Assembly: GCA_012845835.1 (NCBI GenBank)
Contig: JABAKD010000005.1
Span: 8,605,473-8,669,472, forward strand
Direction: 5' to 3'
DNA: 64,000 bases
Source of the DNA: Undaria pinnatifida
Lineage: Eukaryota > Sar > Phaeophyceae > Laminariales > Alariaceae
The notes under the pieces are model-generated. The model was not told the origin of the DNA. It ran no database searches and was given only the letters and a program-made list of their open reading frames with translations. Position numbers and translations under genes: made by a program. Shown one piece after another: positions 24,855 through 35,960 of the stretch. Position 1 is the stretch's first letter, and the number at the start of each line of letters is the position of its first letter.

Positions 24855-25035
24855 AAATCTTATATAAACCGAACACAGGGGACGGTAGAGAGCCTTCCCC
24901 CCCTTCCCTGCTAGATACAAGGCCTTCCATAGTGCTAACACGCTATATTAAATCCTATATAAAACCGAACACAGGTGACGGTAGAGATCCGTCCCCCTCC
25001 ACCCTGCAAGATACAAGGCCTTCCAAAATGCTATT
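24855..25035 (+). repeat. Tandem duplication, ~96-bp unit
   Basis: Both units contain AAATCCTATATAAAACCGAA-like sequence, ACACAGG.GACGGTAGAGA and AGATACAAGGCCTTCCA. Confidence 0.75.
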
Positions 25036-25213
25036 ACTGGGAGGCGACTTTAGGCCACAGTTGCGTAGTGACGGCGACTTCAGCCGTAGTGAGTGGTACA
25101 AAGCAGCTATGAGCTTGCTCCAAGGTGGAGCAGAAGGCCCCGAAGAACCGTGTGGGATCGGCAGGTTTTATCGCGCGGCGGGCGGACGACTGTTTGCTGT
25201 AGCTGTGTGGTAA
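25028..25213 (+). CDS. Unrecognised 61-codon frame, speculative
   Basis: The frame reads MLLLGGDFRPQLRSDGD, SEWYKAAMSLLQGG and ends GGRLFAVAVW. The composition looks protein-like, but it starts in the tandem duplication above and has no recognised relative, no neighbours and no clear splice sites. It could be the last exon of an unseen plus-strand gene or chance. Confidence 0.18.
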   Translation: MLLLGGDFRPQLRSDGDFSRSEWYKAAMSLLQGGAEGPEEPCGIGRFYRAAGGRLFAVAVW

Positions 25214-25984
25214 AGCCTTGACACCATATATCCTATCTGGTACCTGGTATCCGGTATCAAACTCGTACACCACGAGGATACCACCAGTATCTTTTTTGCC
25301 TGGCCTTGCGGCAGAGTGATTGCTTGCACAGGCGAATTTTGGCACTACAGCAGCAGTAACGCTTCCCGCAGCTACGCAGTCGAACACTGCGAGCAGTTGC
25401 TTTGAGTGTGTTGACGTTGCCGTTGGGGGGACTTGCGTGCCCTTTGTTGACGAGGCACCTATTGATGGTTAGACCCTGTTGCTGCAGCACCATGCTGCTG
25501 TCCAGCACCGGTACTACCTCGATAGCACTGGACTATCTCAGGACCAACTCCACTGACGGCGCCTGATGTCATTATATTGACACCTCGCCTCGTCTGCTGC
25601 CTGCGTTTGTTTGAAGATATCCTGTACACCACTACTGATGTGTCGCCACTGTCGAAAAATAGAATACGTCGTGCCTGGTCGTGCTTGGTACATACATACG
25701 AGGGATGTGATATGTCATGCTACGTTGTTTGCCTTCATGTGAGGGTATTGCCTGTTCGGAACGACTGACACGCCAATCATACACGTGGAAACATTTTTTT
25801 TTAGGCCCCTCGATAGTTAGGTGCATCCTGCCCCAGTCCCCGCCGGGCGCCCTCGATCCAGGAAACAAAAAATCTAGTCCGAGTGGTATTTGCAGTAGGT
25901 AGACACGCGTCCGGGAGCTACTTCGTTTTGACGACGTACACCACGCAAAACATACGGAGTATATACAAAAAAAATGCAAAACAA

Positions 25985-26145
25985 AAGGAGATCGAGGGCA
26001 TGCCGGGGTTCGAGTTCCGGCCGTCGAAGTGCGTAGCAAAAAAACAACTGGGGAAAAAGTTTGTACGTATGATATTCGATAAAGAAAAAGGGAAACGAAG
26101 GGCATGCCAGGATTTGAAACTCGGACCGTCAGAGTCATGAGTAAG
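25985..26145 (-). repeat. Two tRNA-like 3' halves (SINE or tRNA relics)
   Basis: On the minus strand two copies about 110 bp apart read GACTCTGACGGTCCGAG, TTTCAAATCCTGGCATGCCC (26095-26140) and GACGGCCGGAACTCGAAC, CCCGGCATGCCC (25990-26030). A T-arm-like GTTCAAATCC followed by an acceptor end CATGCCC is what a tRNA 3' half looks like. Both are followed by T-rich sequence. No matching 5' half with an A box was found, so they are not called tRNA genes. Confidence 0.5.
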
Positions 26146-26439
26146 GCTAAATCAATGGTTCGGCTATTAATAGGCTGTAGAGTGCCAAATTTATTGTGTT
26201 TGAGATCCGATCGATATGTATACCTTCTGACGGAACAATAATTTGCAACGAAAACGATCTTAGCACCCCTCGCGAGGGCACGACGCAGCCGCGGCCGAGG
26301 CCGCGGTCTGGGCTGTAGGAGTCGTTTGAACTCTCGGTTCGAAACTCCCTCATCGCGATCTAGCGCGACAAACGCAAAAAGTACGACTAAAAAAGCCGAG
26401 GAGCGCCAAGGGTGCACCTCCAACAACATAATCCTTGCA

Positions 26440-26610
26440 TGAATGACGCCCGCCTGAGGCTTCGCCCATGCCCATTATGACCGAGGATGCCACTGGCAAA
26501 CAGAGGCTGCGAGTAAATGCTGCATCACTGCCAAGAGGGCTGCATAAAAATAGATAATGGTAAAGTGCAGAGAAAGAACGCCGAATATCAAGAAACACAC
26601 ACACTCGCAT
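26440..26610 (+). repeat. Interspersed repeat I, copy 2
   Basis: This is the partner of 24343-24485, sharing the CGCCCGCCTG start and the end GTGCAGAGAAAGAACGCCGA, TATCAAGAAACACACACACTC. The middle is unrelated, so the element has variable internal sequence. Confidence 0.65.
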
Positions 26611-26967
26611 TGTTCACAGCTGTTCGTTATCGTTGCCCCCGGTCAGTTCGCTTTCCGTTTCAACTTCCATCTACTTGTTGTGATGAAGGTGCCGTTACGT
26701 AATGTTAATATTCGTTCCAAACAGCAGCAAGAAGTAGCAGCCGAACAACTCCCATATGCGTGTAAATTCAACAGCAGCAGCAGCAGCAGCGACAGCGCCT
26801 GCAGTACGACACACAACTATTAAATAGCAGTATCCAGTATAATATGCATATATAAATAATAATATGTCCACTTGGAGCCGGTACGTAGGACAGACTACGG
26901 TTTTTTTGTACGTACGACTGCGCACTGAACATTTCCGAACACAAAGTTGGCCAAAACGTGTTTTGGC

Positions 26968-27034
26968 ATGGGACGTCACAACAAGAAGCGAGAACGGCCT
27001 AGGCCCTCCCCAGCAAAGTCAGGAGGGGCGGGTA
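26968..27034 (+). CDS. Possible first exon of an unseen plus-strand gene, speculative
   Basis: The frame opens with MGRHNKKRERPRPSPAKS and reaches the good donor GCGG|GTAAGGT after 22 codons. The basic, Pro/Ser-rich start resembles the N-terminus of a nuclear protein. No downstream exon was found. Confidence 0.18.
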
Positions 27035-27559
27035 AGGTGGGGCACATCCAGGAACCAGCGCGCCGAGAGGAGGACCTCAGCTCGACTTATCTCGAAGACC
27101 GCTCAAAACCTGATCTGAATCGGACCCGTCGGCTGCTCTCGTGCAACCTCCGGATAATCCTTCGTGTATTTATTGGCCCTCCTCTAGTAAATTCTGACAT
27201 TTGTTTCGCGAATAATTGTACCAGACATGCTTTGAAGTAGTCTACGCCGGCTGGGTCAGAAAATAAAATAATATATATATATATATATATCCCAGTGAAA
27301 ACGCCTGCCTGCTACTGGCGTTTTCCAAGGCCTACGATTGGTGAAGACACATTTTCTCCGGTAGCCCCACCCGTAGGGCCTTTAGCAAAAATCTAGCCGT
27401 GTCACTCTTTTCCGTTTGTCATGCGGGTCAGTAAGATACCAAAATATATAACATTCGAGGAGGTATTTCATGCGGCGTGTGCAAGGGTGAACGAAAATGG
27501 ACGTTTAGCTTGAACCAGCTCGTATAGTTTCACGACTTTTTTTTTGTCGACTTCCCGCT

Positions 27560-27740
27560 TTCGACGCGTGACACGATTAGGATAGCACCTTTTCGCCAAC
27601 ATATTTCTGACCAACGGGGTCTCTAAAAAAACATGCCATGCTCAATATCATTGGAACACCGTTTTAGCGTTTGAAATATCATTCGTTGTATATCTAGGCC
27701 ATGGGATTGTCCATCGGGTTGCATTTTCAATATTTCAATA
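27560..27740 (+). repeat. Interspersed repeat L, copy 2
   Basis: This carries GGATAGCACCTTTTCGCCAA, TATTTCTGACCAACGGGG, CTCAATATCATTGGAACACC, ATCTAGGCCATGGGATTG and CGGGTTGCATTTTCAA. It is the uninterrupted version of the copy at 46.5-46.8 kb. Confidence 0.7.
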
Positions 27741-28389
27741 TGTAGGGTGTTTGCGACGTACCAACTTTCGTTGGGTAGAACTCGGGTAGGAAAACACAGA
27801 AAAAATGCTATTATGGAGGATCATAGTAATTAGGACCAACGATATATACACACAACCTACATATTCCAGCGTTTACTAACAATAATTGGTCCCGACTTCG
27901 TACTAGGTTTCCCGATAATATTGCAACTGTCGAACGTCACAATCCAAGGCCAACGCCACCCACGAAAAATCAGCGAAAAGAACGGTTAAGAAATGCGTTT
28001 TTTCCTACAGGCTGGTTCAAGTAAGGAAAAAACAAATTCTTTCCCCCACGAATCCGCTCGCACTATCTAGTCAAAGAGTGAACAATTGGTATCATAGTGA
28101 CCCCCATGGCCAGTGGAAGAGGGTGACATGGCCAGTTTTGTTTTTAACGGCCTCGTGCTGTCTCTAGGAGCGAAACTCGTATCGACCAATGACAGGCCTT
28201 CAATATTTTCAATAATATTTCAGACTTTTTCCCAGCGGGGGCGAGAAAAAAATTGCGTCACATTTCGCACGATCCGGTTGGACGTACTCCAAGGCATGTC
28301 TGTAGAATTTTTTGCGCAAAAAATCGCAGATCTGACCTGCTTGTGTTCAACATTAAGCAGAATCTAGCGAAATACTGGACCCTAGACTA

Positions 28390-28610
28390 AAACCAAGTCA
28401 TTTGAAGGAAATAACGTATCTTACTCGTTTTTACGCACAAAAGTCCAAATGTCCACGCCATTTTGTAGAGTTAAAGCCTGAAATTGTGCACACGTTCTCT
28501 ACATGCCCATCCCGAGGCCTGACCTTCTGTTTTTTTTTTCTTTCTTTCGCCGAAAATATAGGTGGTCCACATTTTCCGAAAAAACTTGACAAACGAAAAA
28601 TCAGGCCAAA
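28390..28610 (+). repeat. Interspersed repeat K, copy 2
   Basis: This is the partner of 23925-24130, sharing GCCTGAAATTGTGCACACG and ACATGCCCATCCC-like phrases and a long T tract before CCGAAAA. It starts with the AAGTCATTTG piece of the small repeat seen at 59770. Confidence 0.5.
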
Positions 28611-29444
28611 AAAAAAGAAAACATCGGGTGAGATCTTCGCAAGGGCACATAGAAGACGTGCAAACATTCACGATCTGAGTCGAAAAAACGACGTGGACGT
28701 TCGCCGGGGGATAAATATGTTTTTTTTAACGTGAACCAGCCTGTACCATTTTTTATCTTCTATCCTATTTTCATCTTGGGTTGGTTGGACTTGAATTAAT
28801 TATTGTGACACTCGCCGGTTTCAAAACTATTTCCCACGTTTTCCAACCCAACAGAGGCTGGAAATCACAAACACGCTAAGTTTTCTCAAAGTCGGCTGTT
28901 GGGTGGTGAACAGAGCTCCCTTAAATGAGGACCCTCGGAAAAATTAGGAGTTACCCCTTCCAGAGCACGCGTGCTTTGCCTTCCGTCGGCGCGCTCAACA
29001 AGAAAATTTACATGGCCTCGGTGGAGTGCAACTCGACTTGCAAACGTGTCTTTTCGTTCTCTTTAGGTGTGGTTCCCAAAGGGCTCGGGTTTAAAGTGTG
29101 CCCTTGGCTAGTTAAGCGGATTATTAGTGTTCAACCAAAGCAGCAGTGCTTCACAGCCGGTCCAAAGCGCCATGTTATATTAGTTGTTTATAGTTTATAC
29201 CCATGTATATGCTCTCAGATTCTTGTGTTCTTGGGTACCTCTTCCCTCCCCCCTGTGTTAATGTTTCCCTCTTTCTTATTGTTTACCAATTTTCGTTCCT
29301 TTTTGTTTTCTCTTCTTCCTTGCTACTCTCTTTTTCCCTTGCAAATAGCCTGGCGTGCTGGCTTGCACATGCTTTGCCTTCGTATTCATTGTGGCTGGCA
29401 TTGCATGGCCAAATTACAGTAGCATTTGTTGTCTCTGTCTTGTT

Positions 29445-29550
29445 AGTTTGTGACCACAGAGCTCGTCGCTCTAGGAAGCATCGGGATGGACACTGATTGC
29501 GCTGGATGTAGATGCGTGGGAATATCCGTATAACGTTGAAGATCACACAT
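29445..29550 (+). repeat. Interspersed repeat B, copy 2
   Basis: It reads TTTGTGACCACAGAGCTCGT, CGCTCTAGGAAGCATCG, GGACACTGATTGCGCTGGAT and GTAGATGCGTGGGAATATC. The minus strand reads RNQCPSRCFLERRALWS here and nearly the same at 3.5 kb, showing nucleotide-level conservation of the repeat. Confidence 0.75.
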
Positions 29551-30027
29551 CATACATACGATACGATATATTTCGGAGTATATATCAACAGACCTCGCAA
29601 GCAGAGTGCTCACCAAATTAGAGCGCTCAAACAGAGCACGTAAAATAACAGATTGTATGCTGTTCTCAAACATCAACAGAAGTACCGAGCAGCGTCCCTG
29701 CGGAGTCGTAGGCAAATCTCGTCTCTACCAAAGTCAGTAATGCGGATTCGAGTCCTCCCGAGTACATACTCGTGCTCGTAAGATTTTTTCTTGCGTAAAT
29801 AAAGGATTGAGCGGAAAGCGCGAGAGCTTGAGTTAGCAAACAATCGATGAAAATCGACCCGCATAAAAAGCTGAAAAGTGGGGAAGCTTTACTCTACGAT
29901 ATGCGCGATAAAAAAGGATGCATCCACCGGGAGGAAGGGAAGACACCTGTGACCACCGCTTGTCCAGAACGAAGATCGCTGAGGGTAAAATATCTTGAAA
30001 GTTGAGCTGGAGAGTAAAAGGGACGAA

Positions 30028-30058
<31 letters not shown>

Positions 30059-30194
30059 GAACCGCCCTACGAGCTCCGAAACCCGGAACAGAGTGGTCGT
30101 CGAAGCACACCGGCGCCGCTCTAAAACCAAGCGCTCAAACAGGTTGTCTAAACACCCTACGTGCCCATAGAATTTTGTACGCGAAAAAATCCGC

Positions 30195-30480
30195 CGTTCT
30201 TTTATTTATTTATTTATTTATTTTTATCCTCCGGCGGATGGGGAAAAATAAAGCTTTAGCTCACCACACTTCCACGTATTTTCTTTTCTTTTTCTTTATT
30301 TTTATTTGGTCAACCACAATATAACTCATACAATAAAATATTCCTGGATTTCCATACTGCTGTATCGTTATTATTAATAGATAATAATTAAACTCAATTA
30401 TCTGTGACTTTTTTCTTTATATATATATATCCTCCGGCGGGTGGGGAAAGTAAAGCTTAAGATCACCGCACTTTCGCGTA
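30195..30480 (+). repeat. Repeat F, two copies beside TTTA and AT tracts
   Basis: TATCCTCCGGCGGATGGGGA, then AAAATAAAGCTTTAGCTCACC at 30222-30270, and TATCCTCCGGCGGGTGGGGA with AAGCTTAAGATCACC at 30428-30475. Both are followed by a T-rich CGTATTTTC phrase and preceded by a (TTTA)n or (AT)n tract. A third copy is at 2912-2945. Confidence 0.8.
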
Positions 30481-31747
30481 TTTTCAAACACGTCGTGTGC
30501 CGATTTAACTCAATTGCCTTCGCAACCCAGCTGGTTTTCTGGCTTGTCCTTCGGTTCCCACTAAAGCGATAGCGTGAGCTGTCCCTATCGGCGGTCCTCG
30601 TTACTACCCCGGCAGCGCAAGCTATTCTACCATTAATAGTATACGGACGGATGCGTGAAATCTGAGACCACGGCTTGTCCAGAAGCTGGAAAGTGCAAGT
30701 GTGATAAAAAAATAAAAAAAATGTCGTACCAGTTAAAGGCTACTGAATGAAACACATTGCCAGAAAACACATACTTGTATTCATTACAGCTACCGTACGG
30801 GTAATTGTATCGCTAAAAAGAAGAGATAAATGAAGAAAGCCAAGCAAGCCGGGTCATACTGAAACGCCCCCACGCACGACAGGCAAGGTGCTCAGTGGCA
30901 AGATTGTTCTGTCGCCAGCCAAAGCTTACACCCCCCCCAAGCCCCAAAGGGCCTGACTGAGGCACTGGGAATAACAAGCAAATATCGTACAGATGTCGCT
31001 AGGACCTCGCGCAGCATTGTAAATGATATTTTCAAGTGTCGTCAACTTGTGTGCGTTTTTTCGGTCGGCGGCTGCGAACGCACAATCCGTCTTCAGTAAC
31101 GTAGTAAGGCCAGTAAACGTGACGTTGGTTGGGTACTTCAAAGTAGTACGTAGTGTACACGAACTCATGTCCGTGTCAATGCGCCAACATTGCCCCGTAC
31201 AGAGTACGACCGCTACAGAGTATGCCAAAGTGCAGCGCGGCGAAAATAATGCGTATCGCGAAACCCGCCTTGCGCTGCCTTCCGGCACCTTTTGCGCTGA
31301 ACAGCAATTTCGACCCGAAAGTTGCGCCAGCGCAACAGAGCATCAGCTGACTAAGTGAGGCCCTGGTATGATATCTGGTTCCAGTACTAGTATTGTACAA
31401 AATACGATATAGTACCATCCTGCGATGCCAACGGGCGGAGGGCAAAACGCGTTCGAAACGAATTATACATCAACAGTTCGATATACCGAAGTGCGATATT
31501 CCAGTGTACCGAAAGTAAAGTTCGACATATGTGTACTCGTATTATCGTACCGGTCTGTGGTTTGCGACCAATCCGTCGTTCTACTCGTAAATAGAGTACG
31601 GTGTCATGTGTCACATGATTATTATAGACGAAGCAGATGGACCGCGGTATGATATGTTTGATAGGCAAACAAAGTAGCGATAGCGAAAGCGATGCTGTTG
31701 CGACGGCGGCACCCATAATATATTATTATAAAAATTAAAATACACTC

Positions 31748-31818
31748 CAGCTGTGAGATCGAAGATTTCGTCGAAACTCATCTTTGCAAGCTGTGTGTGA
31801 TACTCCGATCGCGCGCAT
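31748..31818 (+). repeat. Hairpin repeat A, copy 3
   Basis: It reads CAGCTGTGAGATCGAAG, TTTCGTCGAAACTCATCT and TTGCAAGCTGTGTGTGATAC, then TCCGATCGCG. This is closest to copy 1 at 14696. It sits at the start of the G-rich tract. Confidence 0.8.
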
Positions 31819-31919
31819 TACGAGTTGTGTGTCCTCATTAAGGATATAGGTCGGCGACTCCCCTTACAACTACAGTGTAGCTATCAGGGTCAACAGGATG
31901 ATTTTAGTCAGTCTGTGCG

Positions 31920-32346
31920 CGGAAACTATAAAACCCGTTTCTGAGGGGGACAAAATCTGACAGCTGTGAAGGGAAAGGGGGGCCTGGTTTTGATCAAAAG
32001 CGAGCGGGTTTGGAGGGGGGCGGGGGGGGGGGGGGGGGGAAAGGGGCAATTTGTGCATGTAAGCTATAAATCCTTTCGAGGGGATAAATCTGACGGTTTT
32101 GGCACCAGTATATTATTGGGGGCGGGGGGGGGGGGGGGGGGGGGGCAGCTCAATATGTGCCTGGAAACTATACATTATTTTGAGGGGATAAATGTGACAT
32201 TTTTGGAAATAATACATCAGTTTATCATGTATATCCTAGGGTAATTCGTACAATCAGTGAGTAAAGAGAGGGTGGAGTGTTCGAGGGGGTAGGGTTGGGA
32301 TGGGTTGGGGGGGGAGGGTGGGGGGTGGGGGCGGGGGGGGTGGGGG

Positions 32347-32380
<34 letters not shown>

Positions 32381-32960
32381 GGCTTTAGGTGAGGGGTTTG
32401 TTATACGTGTGGTGCTAGGTCTAGGCGAAGGTGCGGGTGATGGGGAAGAAGGGGGCGTTCGAGGCGGGGGGGGGGGGGGAACACAGCGGCATGGATTGCT
32501 CTCGAAAGATAATGAGGTGATATCCTGTGCGTGAAGTGTTTATTAATGTGGCGGATTTCGATATTTGGTGGGGCGTTTGAGTAAGGGAAAGCAAGAGGGG
32601 GGGGGGGGGGGGGGTGATTTTTAGGAGGTGTAGGTTACAAATAATATTCAAATACACTTCGGCTGTGAGATCAATGATATGTAGCAGCTTGTTATACGCG
32701 TGGTGCTAGGTCTAGGCGATCGTGTAGGTGGTCGGGAAAGAGGGGGCGTTGGAGCGGGGGGGGAAACACAGCGGCATGGATGACTCTCGAAAGATAATGA
32801 GGTGATATCTTGTGCGTGAGGTGTTTATTAATGTGCCGGATTTCGATATTTGGTGGGGCGTTTGAGTAAGGGAGAGCAAGAGGGGGGGGGGGGGGGGGGG
32901 GGGGGGATTTTTAGGAGGTTTAGGTCACAAATAATATTCAAATACACTTCGGCTATATTA
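31920..32960 (+). repeat. Extreme G-rich tract with tandem duplication
   Basis: It contains runs of about 10 to 38 G at 32020, 32125, 32340-32378, 32466, 32596, 32757 and 32883. Three degenerate units with AACTATA, a GAGGGGATAAAT phrase and CTGACA occur at 31920, 32060 and 32160. A duplication offset by 291 bp (32401-32664 and 32692-32954) shares TGGTGCTAGGTCTAGGCGA, CACAGCGGCATGGAT, GATTTCGATATTTGGTGGGG and ATATTCAAATACACTTCGGC. A truncated repeat A start lies at 32655-32675. The Gly-rich frame is an artefact. Confidence 0.9.
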
Positions 32961-33469
32961 TATGATATGGCATACCTGCTCCTGGTCTTGATCGCCATTC
33001 CATGTGAAATGCAGCACGCGGCATCCCGTCAAGTTTATGAGGAAGTTGTGCTCGCTTGCAACTTCTGAGCGAAACTCGAACCCTCGTCCTGCCCTTGCCA
33101 GGGTCCTGCGGCCATTGTTGCGTCAGTCAGCGGTCAGGCCAGGGCAACAAACGGATAGGACACTGAGGATGATGCAATGATACAAAACGTACTACTGCAA
33201 TTTAGTACAGACATCATATCATGGACTTACTAGCAGCTGGGATACGATGCGCGGCAAGTAAACAGCAGCGTAAACGTGTATAAAAGTGTAAAAGTGCGCT
33301 TTGGTGTCGAGTGCTGGACTAAACATTTCAAGGGGTAGGGATAGATTGCTTGTAGTGTACACCAGATATATACGACAGCTCTACAGCGTAGTGCAACACT
33401 ATTACTGCGCACATATACAGGGTACCGGTGCTATTACTAGTGTACGAGTAGTGTGTCTGCTACTATGGC

Positions 33470-33670
33470 GTGTTCCCTTTCCTTTCCTTTTTTTCTTTTC
33501 TTTGCTCTTCTTTGCTTTGCTTTGCTTTGCTTTCCTTTCCTTTCCTTTCGTTCTTTTCCAATTGACGTGGGTCTTTCGTACGCATGCGCATTGATAGCAA
33601 TTGCTGGTTGGTTGGCTGTTTTTTTCCGTCACTTACTGCGTGTAATATATACAAGTACGTGGTTGTCTTC
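33470..33670 (-). repeat. Repeat R copy 1 with GAAAG/GCAAA microsatellite
   Basis: The minus strand reads GTATATATTACACGCAGTAA, GTCAATTGGAAAAGAACGAA and a long purine tract of AAAGG and AAAGC units. The plus copy at 40345-40475 shares CGTATATATTACACG, CAAGTCAATTGGAAAA and GAAAGGAAAGG. Confidence 0.65.
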
Positions 33671-33837
33671 CGTCGTACTGTACTTCGTTGTTTGCTTAGA
33701 TCGGACGCGTATTTTTTTTGTTATTTTCGTAGCGCTGTGTAGCTGCGTTACCTCGCCACAACCCCCCTGCTGGTGAGTCTACGTAACTTATTGTGTACGT
33801 AATATTTTCCATGCTTCGTTTCTATTCTGAAAAAAAA

Positions 33838-33918
33838 CTTCTCAACACTGTGAGTTCGATAAACTTAGTGTCGATACTCATTCATGCAAGCTGCGCAATA
33901 CACCTGTCGCTCGTTCGT
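33838..33918 (+). repeat. Hairpin repeat A, copy 5
   Basis: It reads CTGTGAGTTCGATAAAC, TTAGTGTCGATACTCATTC, ATGCAAGCTGCGCAATACAC, then CTGTCGCTCGTTCGTCCTACGG. The TGAGTTCGA/TCGATACTCA hairpin is intact. The 3' CGTCCTACGGATG is shared with the copy at 46660. Confidence 0.8.
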
Positions 33919-34904
33919 CCTACGGATGTTGTCAGGGTGATCATTAACAGCGAATTGTAACAAGATAATTTTGCCAACACAAGGAAGAAGTTAAATTGTC
34001 ACACGATGCGCATGAAAATATGTGGAAGTAAATGTGGTGAGCTTAAGCATCTACTTCTCTCGTTTTTCTTTCTTCCTTATCATTACCAGTACTTATTCTC
34101 ATCGGGTTTGTACGTCGTGCACTGATTTGGTTTCCCGAGTGGCATGCGGGGTAGTCAGCTTCAGCTGCGAGTCTTGGAACGTATGTACCAGTATGGGGCT
34201 GTTACGTTCTACGTACGCTGACTTCCTATTCGGCTTCTATAATTGTCGGCGGATGTACCGGGGGGACGGGGGGGGGGAGGGCAGCCGTACTGATATAGCT
34301 GTAGATGAATTGGAGAAACGAAAGCATGGTAGATCATGTGGCAAGGGACCAGGTCGACTAATAAGTGGAGCGTGAGCTACTACCATGTACAGCCTGAACC
34401 CCCTGCAAGTGAGTGGTAGTTTCTGCTGTTTTTGTTTTTCGTTGAGATCAATCGGGGAGCGCGAAAGCGACGGTAGTAATGACACATGCTGTCGTTCTAT
34501 CTTTGGATTTTTTTCTTTGGATTTTTCTTGTCCCTTATGTCCCTCCCCACCGGCCTTATGCCGGTATCCTCTTCCTCTTCGGGTTGTTTTGCCCGTGCCA
34601 CAGCAGTTATCTTCTTCGTGTTGTTTTGTCCTTGCAACAAGTTCCTCTTCAGCACGTATGTTGTTCTTGCAGCCTTTCCTTCTGTTCCTTTTCCAATCCT
34701 CTTGCATCACATTCTTCAGAACGCCTGTCGTTTGTTTTGCTTTGTTTTCTTTTTTCTCTTCTCTTTTTTTTCTCTTTTTTTTTTTTTGATCCTCTTTTTC
34801 ATGGTATGGCTTGTTTTGGCGTGTTAATTGTACCGGGTACGCTAGCATTTCACTTGCTTTACCTTGATGAATTGCGACTGGTTGGTTTACTCTGTTTCCC
34901 AGTC

Positions 34905-35170
34905 TGTGACCACAGAATTTGTACATCTCTAGGATGAAGAAACAGCACGGACACTGGGCGTTTTGATGGTGTCGTTGGGTTGAAAGAACGGTTCAATGTG
35001 GAGACAACACACACATCTACGACTTGCCTGTTGCTTCAGCCATGACATACATCTACCCACATTTGGTTCGTTTTCTTTTTTCATCGGGGTATTCTTCCAC
35101 TCCAGAATGACTTCGAGCCCGCCCTGTGACCACGGACTTGATTGTGCGAGTTAACGTAAGGACAACAACG
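34905..35170 (+). repeat. Repeat B copy 3 followed by repeat G copy 1
   Basis: B reads CTGTGACCACAGAATTTGTA, CATCTCTAGGATGAAGAAAC and CACGGACACTGGGCG. G, from about 35035, reads GGGGTATTCTTCCACTC, then GCCCTGTGACCACGGACTTG and ATTGTGCGAGTTAACG. The two families share GTGACCAC but are otherwise distinct. Confidence 0.7.
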
Positions 35171-35375
35171 TAAACACTCGCACGTACGATGACACACCGT
35201 ACAGGCGTGATGTTTGATACAGTATTTGATGTTTGATGGGATACTTAATAATCACACAGTAATTATGCCGCCTGGTGGTACCGTGGTACGCTCGCGGTCG
35301 GGCAGAAGGCAGAAGAAGCATCCCAACACAACAGCACAATTGGCCGAGATTATCAACTATTGATAACTACCTATC

Positions 35376-35465
35376 AGAAGAACATCGCTGTCGTCGCGTC
35401 CACCGCAACCCCGCATAACTGCTGTCAAAAGAATATCGCTGTCGTCGCGTCCACCGCAACCCCGC
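35376..35465 (+). repeat. Tandem duplication, 54-bp unit
   Basis: Two near-identical units carry TCGCTGTCGTCGCGTCCACC followed by GCAACCCCGC. The similarity is high, so the duplication is recent. Confidence 0.9.
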
Positions 35466-35739
35466 TGGGTCCCAAGGAGCATCGCACAGCATTGGAGAGC
35501 GCTTCAGGGCAAAGATACAAGCCACATGGTTTCAGCTATGAATACCTAACCGCGCAATCTCCCAAACCAGGTTCATGTCGCCCATCCGTGTTAGCTTGGA
35601 AGCTCAGAACACGAACTGTTCCGTTCAGTGTCGAGCCCGAAATCAAACTCTACGGGTGTCGTGTGAATCGTGTGATGTACCACTATGGGCTTAAATATAA
35701 GGAACGTTTGCTTTAGTAGCCCTGCGGGTTTTTCTGACG

Positions 35740-35960
35740 GGAAACCATGTTGGAAAAGAAGAGAACAACAAAACTGACGATTGTAGCATCAACCGCACTA
35801 AGCAGCCAGGGTCGCTGGGGTAGGGTATGTGCTCGAACTGCAACCTAAGGAGCTGTGCGACACGTGCACAGCAAGGTGGTACTCTTGCTGCTGTACCTAG
35901 ACGCTTGGTAATTACAGTATCGCTTTCGTCGTTGTTGTGGTCTCCGTAGGTGGGTCCCAA
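35740..35960 (+). repeat. Interspersed repeat E, copy 2
   Basis: It reads TGACGATTGTAGCATCAACC, GGGTAGGGTATGTGCTCGAA, GCTGTGCGACACGTGCA, and ends GTGGGTCCCAATAAACGG. It matches 48845-49040 and 54640-54885. Confidence 0.7.

Noticed and set aside
25632-26429. 265-codon minus-strand frame, among the longest in the window
   Set aside because: It runs across tRNA-like repeats and a GC palindrome, has patchy low-complexity composition (RPRPRPRLRR) and no recognisable domain, so it reads as a chance frame.
28925-29422. 165-codon plus frame with hydrophobic C-terminal half
   Set aside because: It overlaps repeat B and a T/C-rich tract; no family, no splice support, and the hydrophobicity follows from T-rich sequence.
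32277-32534. Gly-rich 85-codon frame
   Set aside because: It is a translation of G homopolymers.
34237-34926. 229-codon minus frame and three long plus frames over the same bases
   Set aside because: The region is a pyrimidine-rich tract (TTTTCTTT, CTTCC), giving Lys/Arg/Glu on one strand and Phe/Leu/Ser on the other; overlapping open frames without domain similarity.
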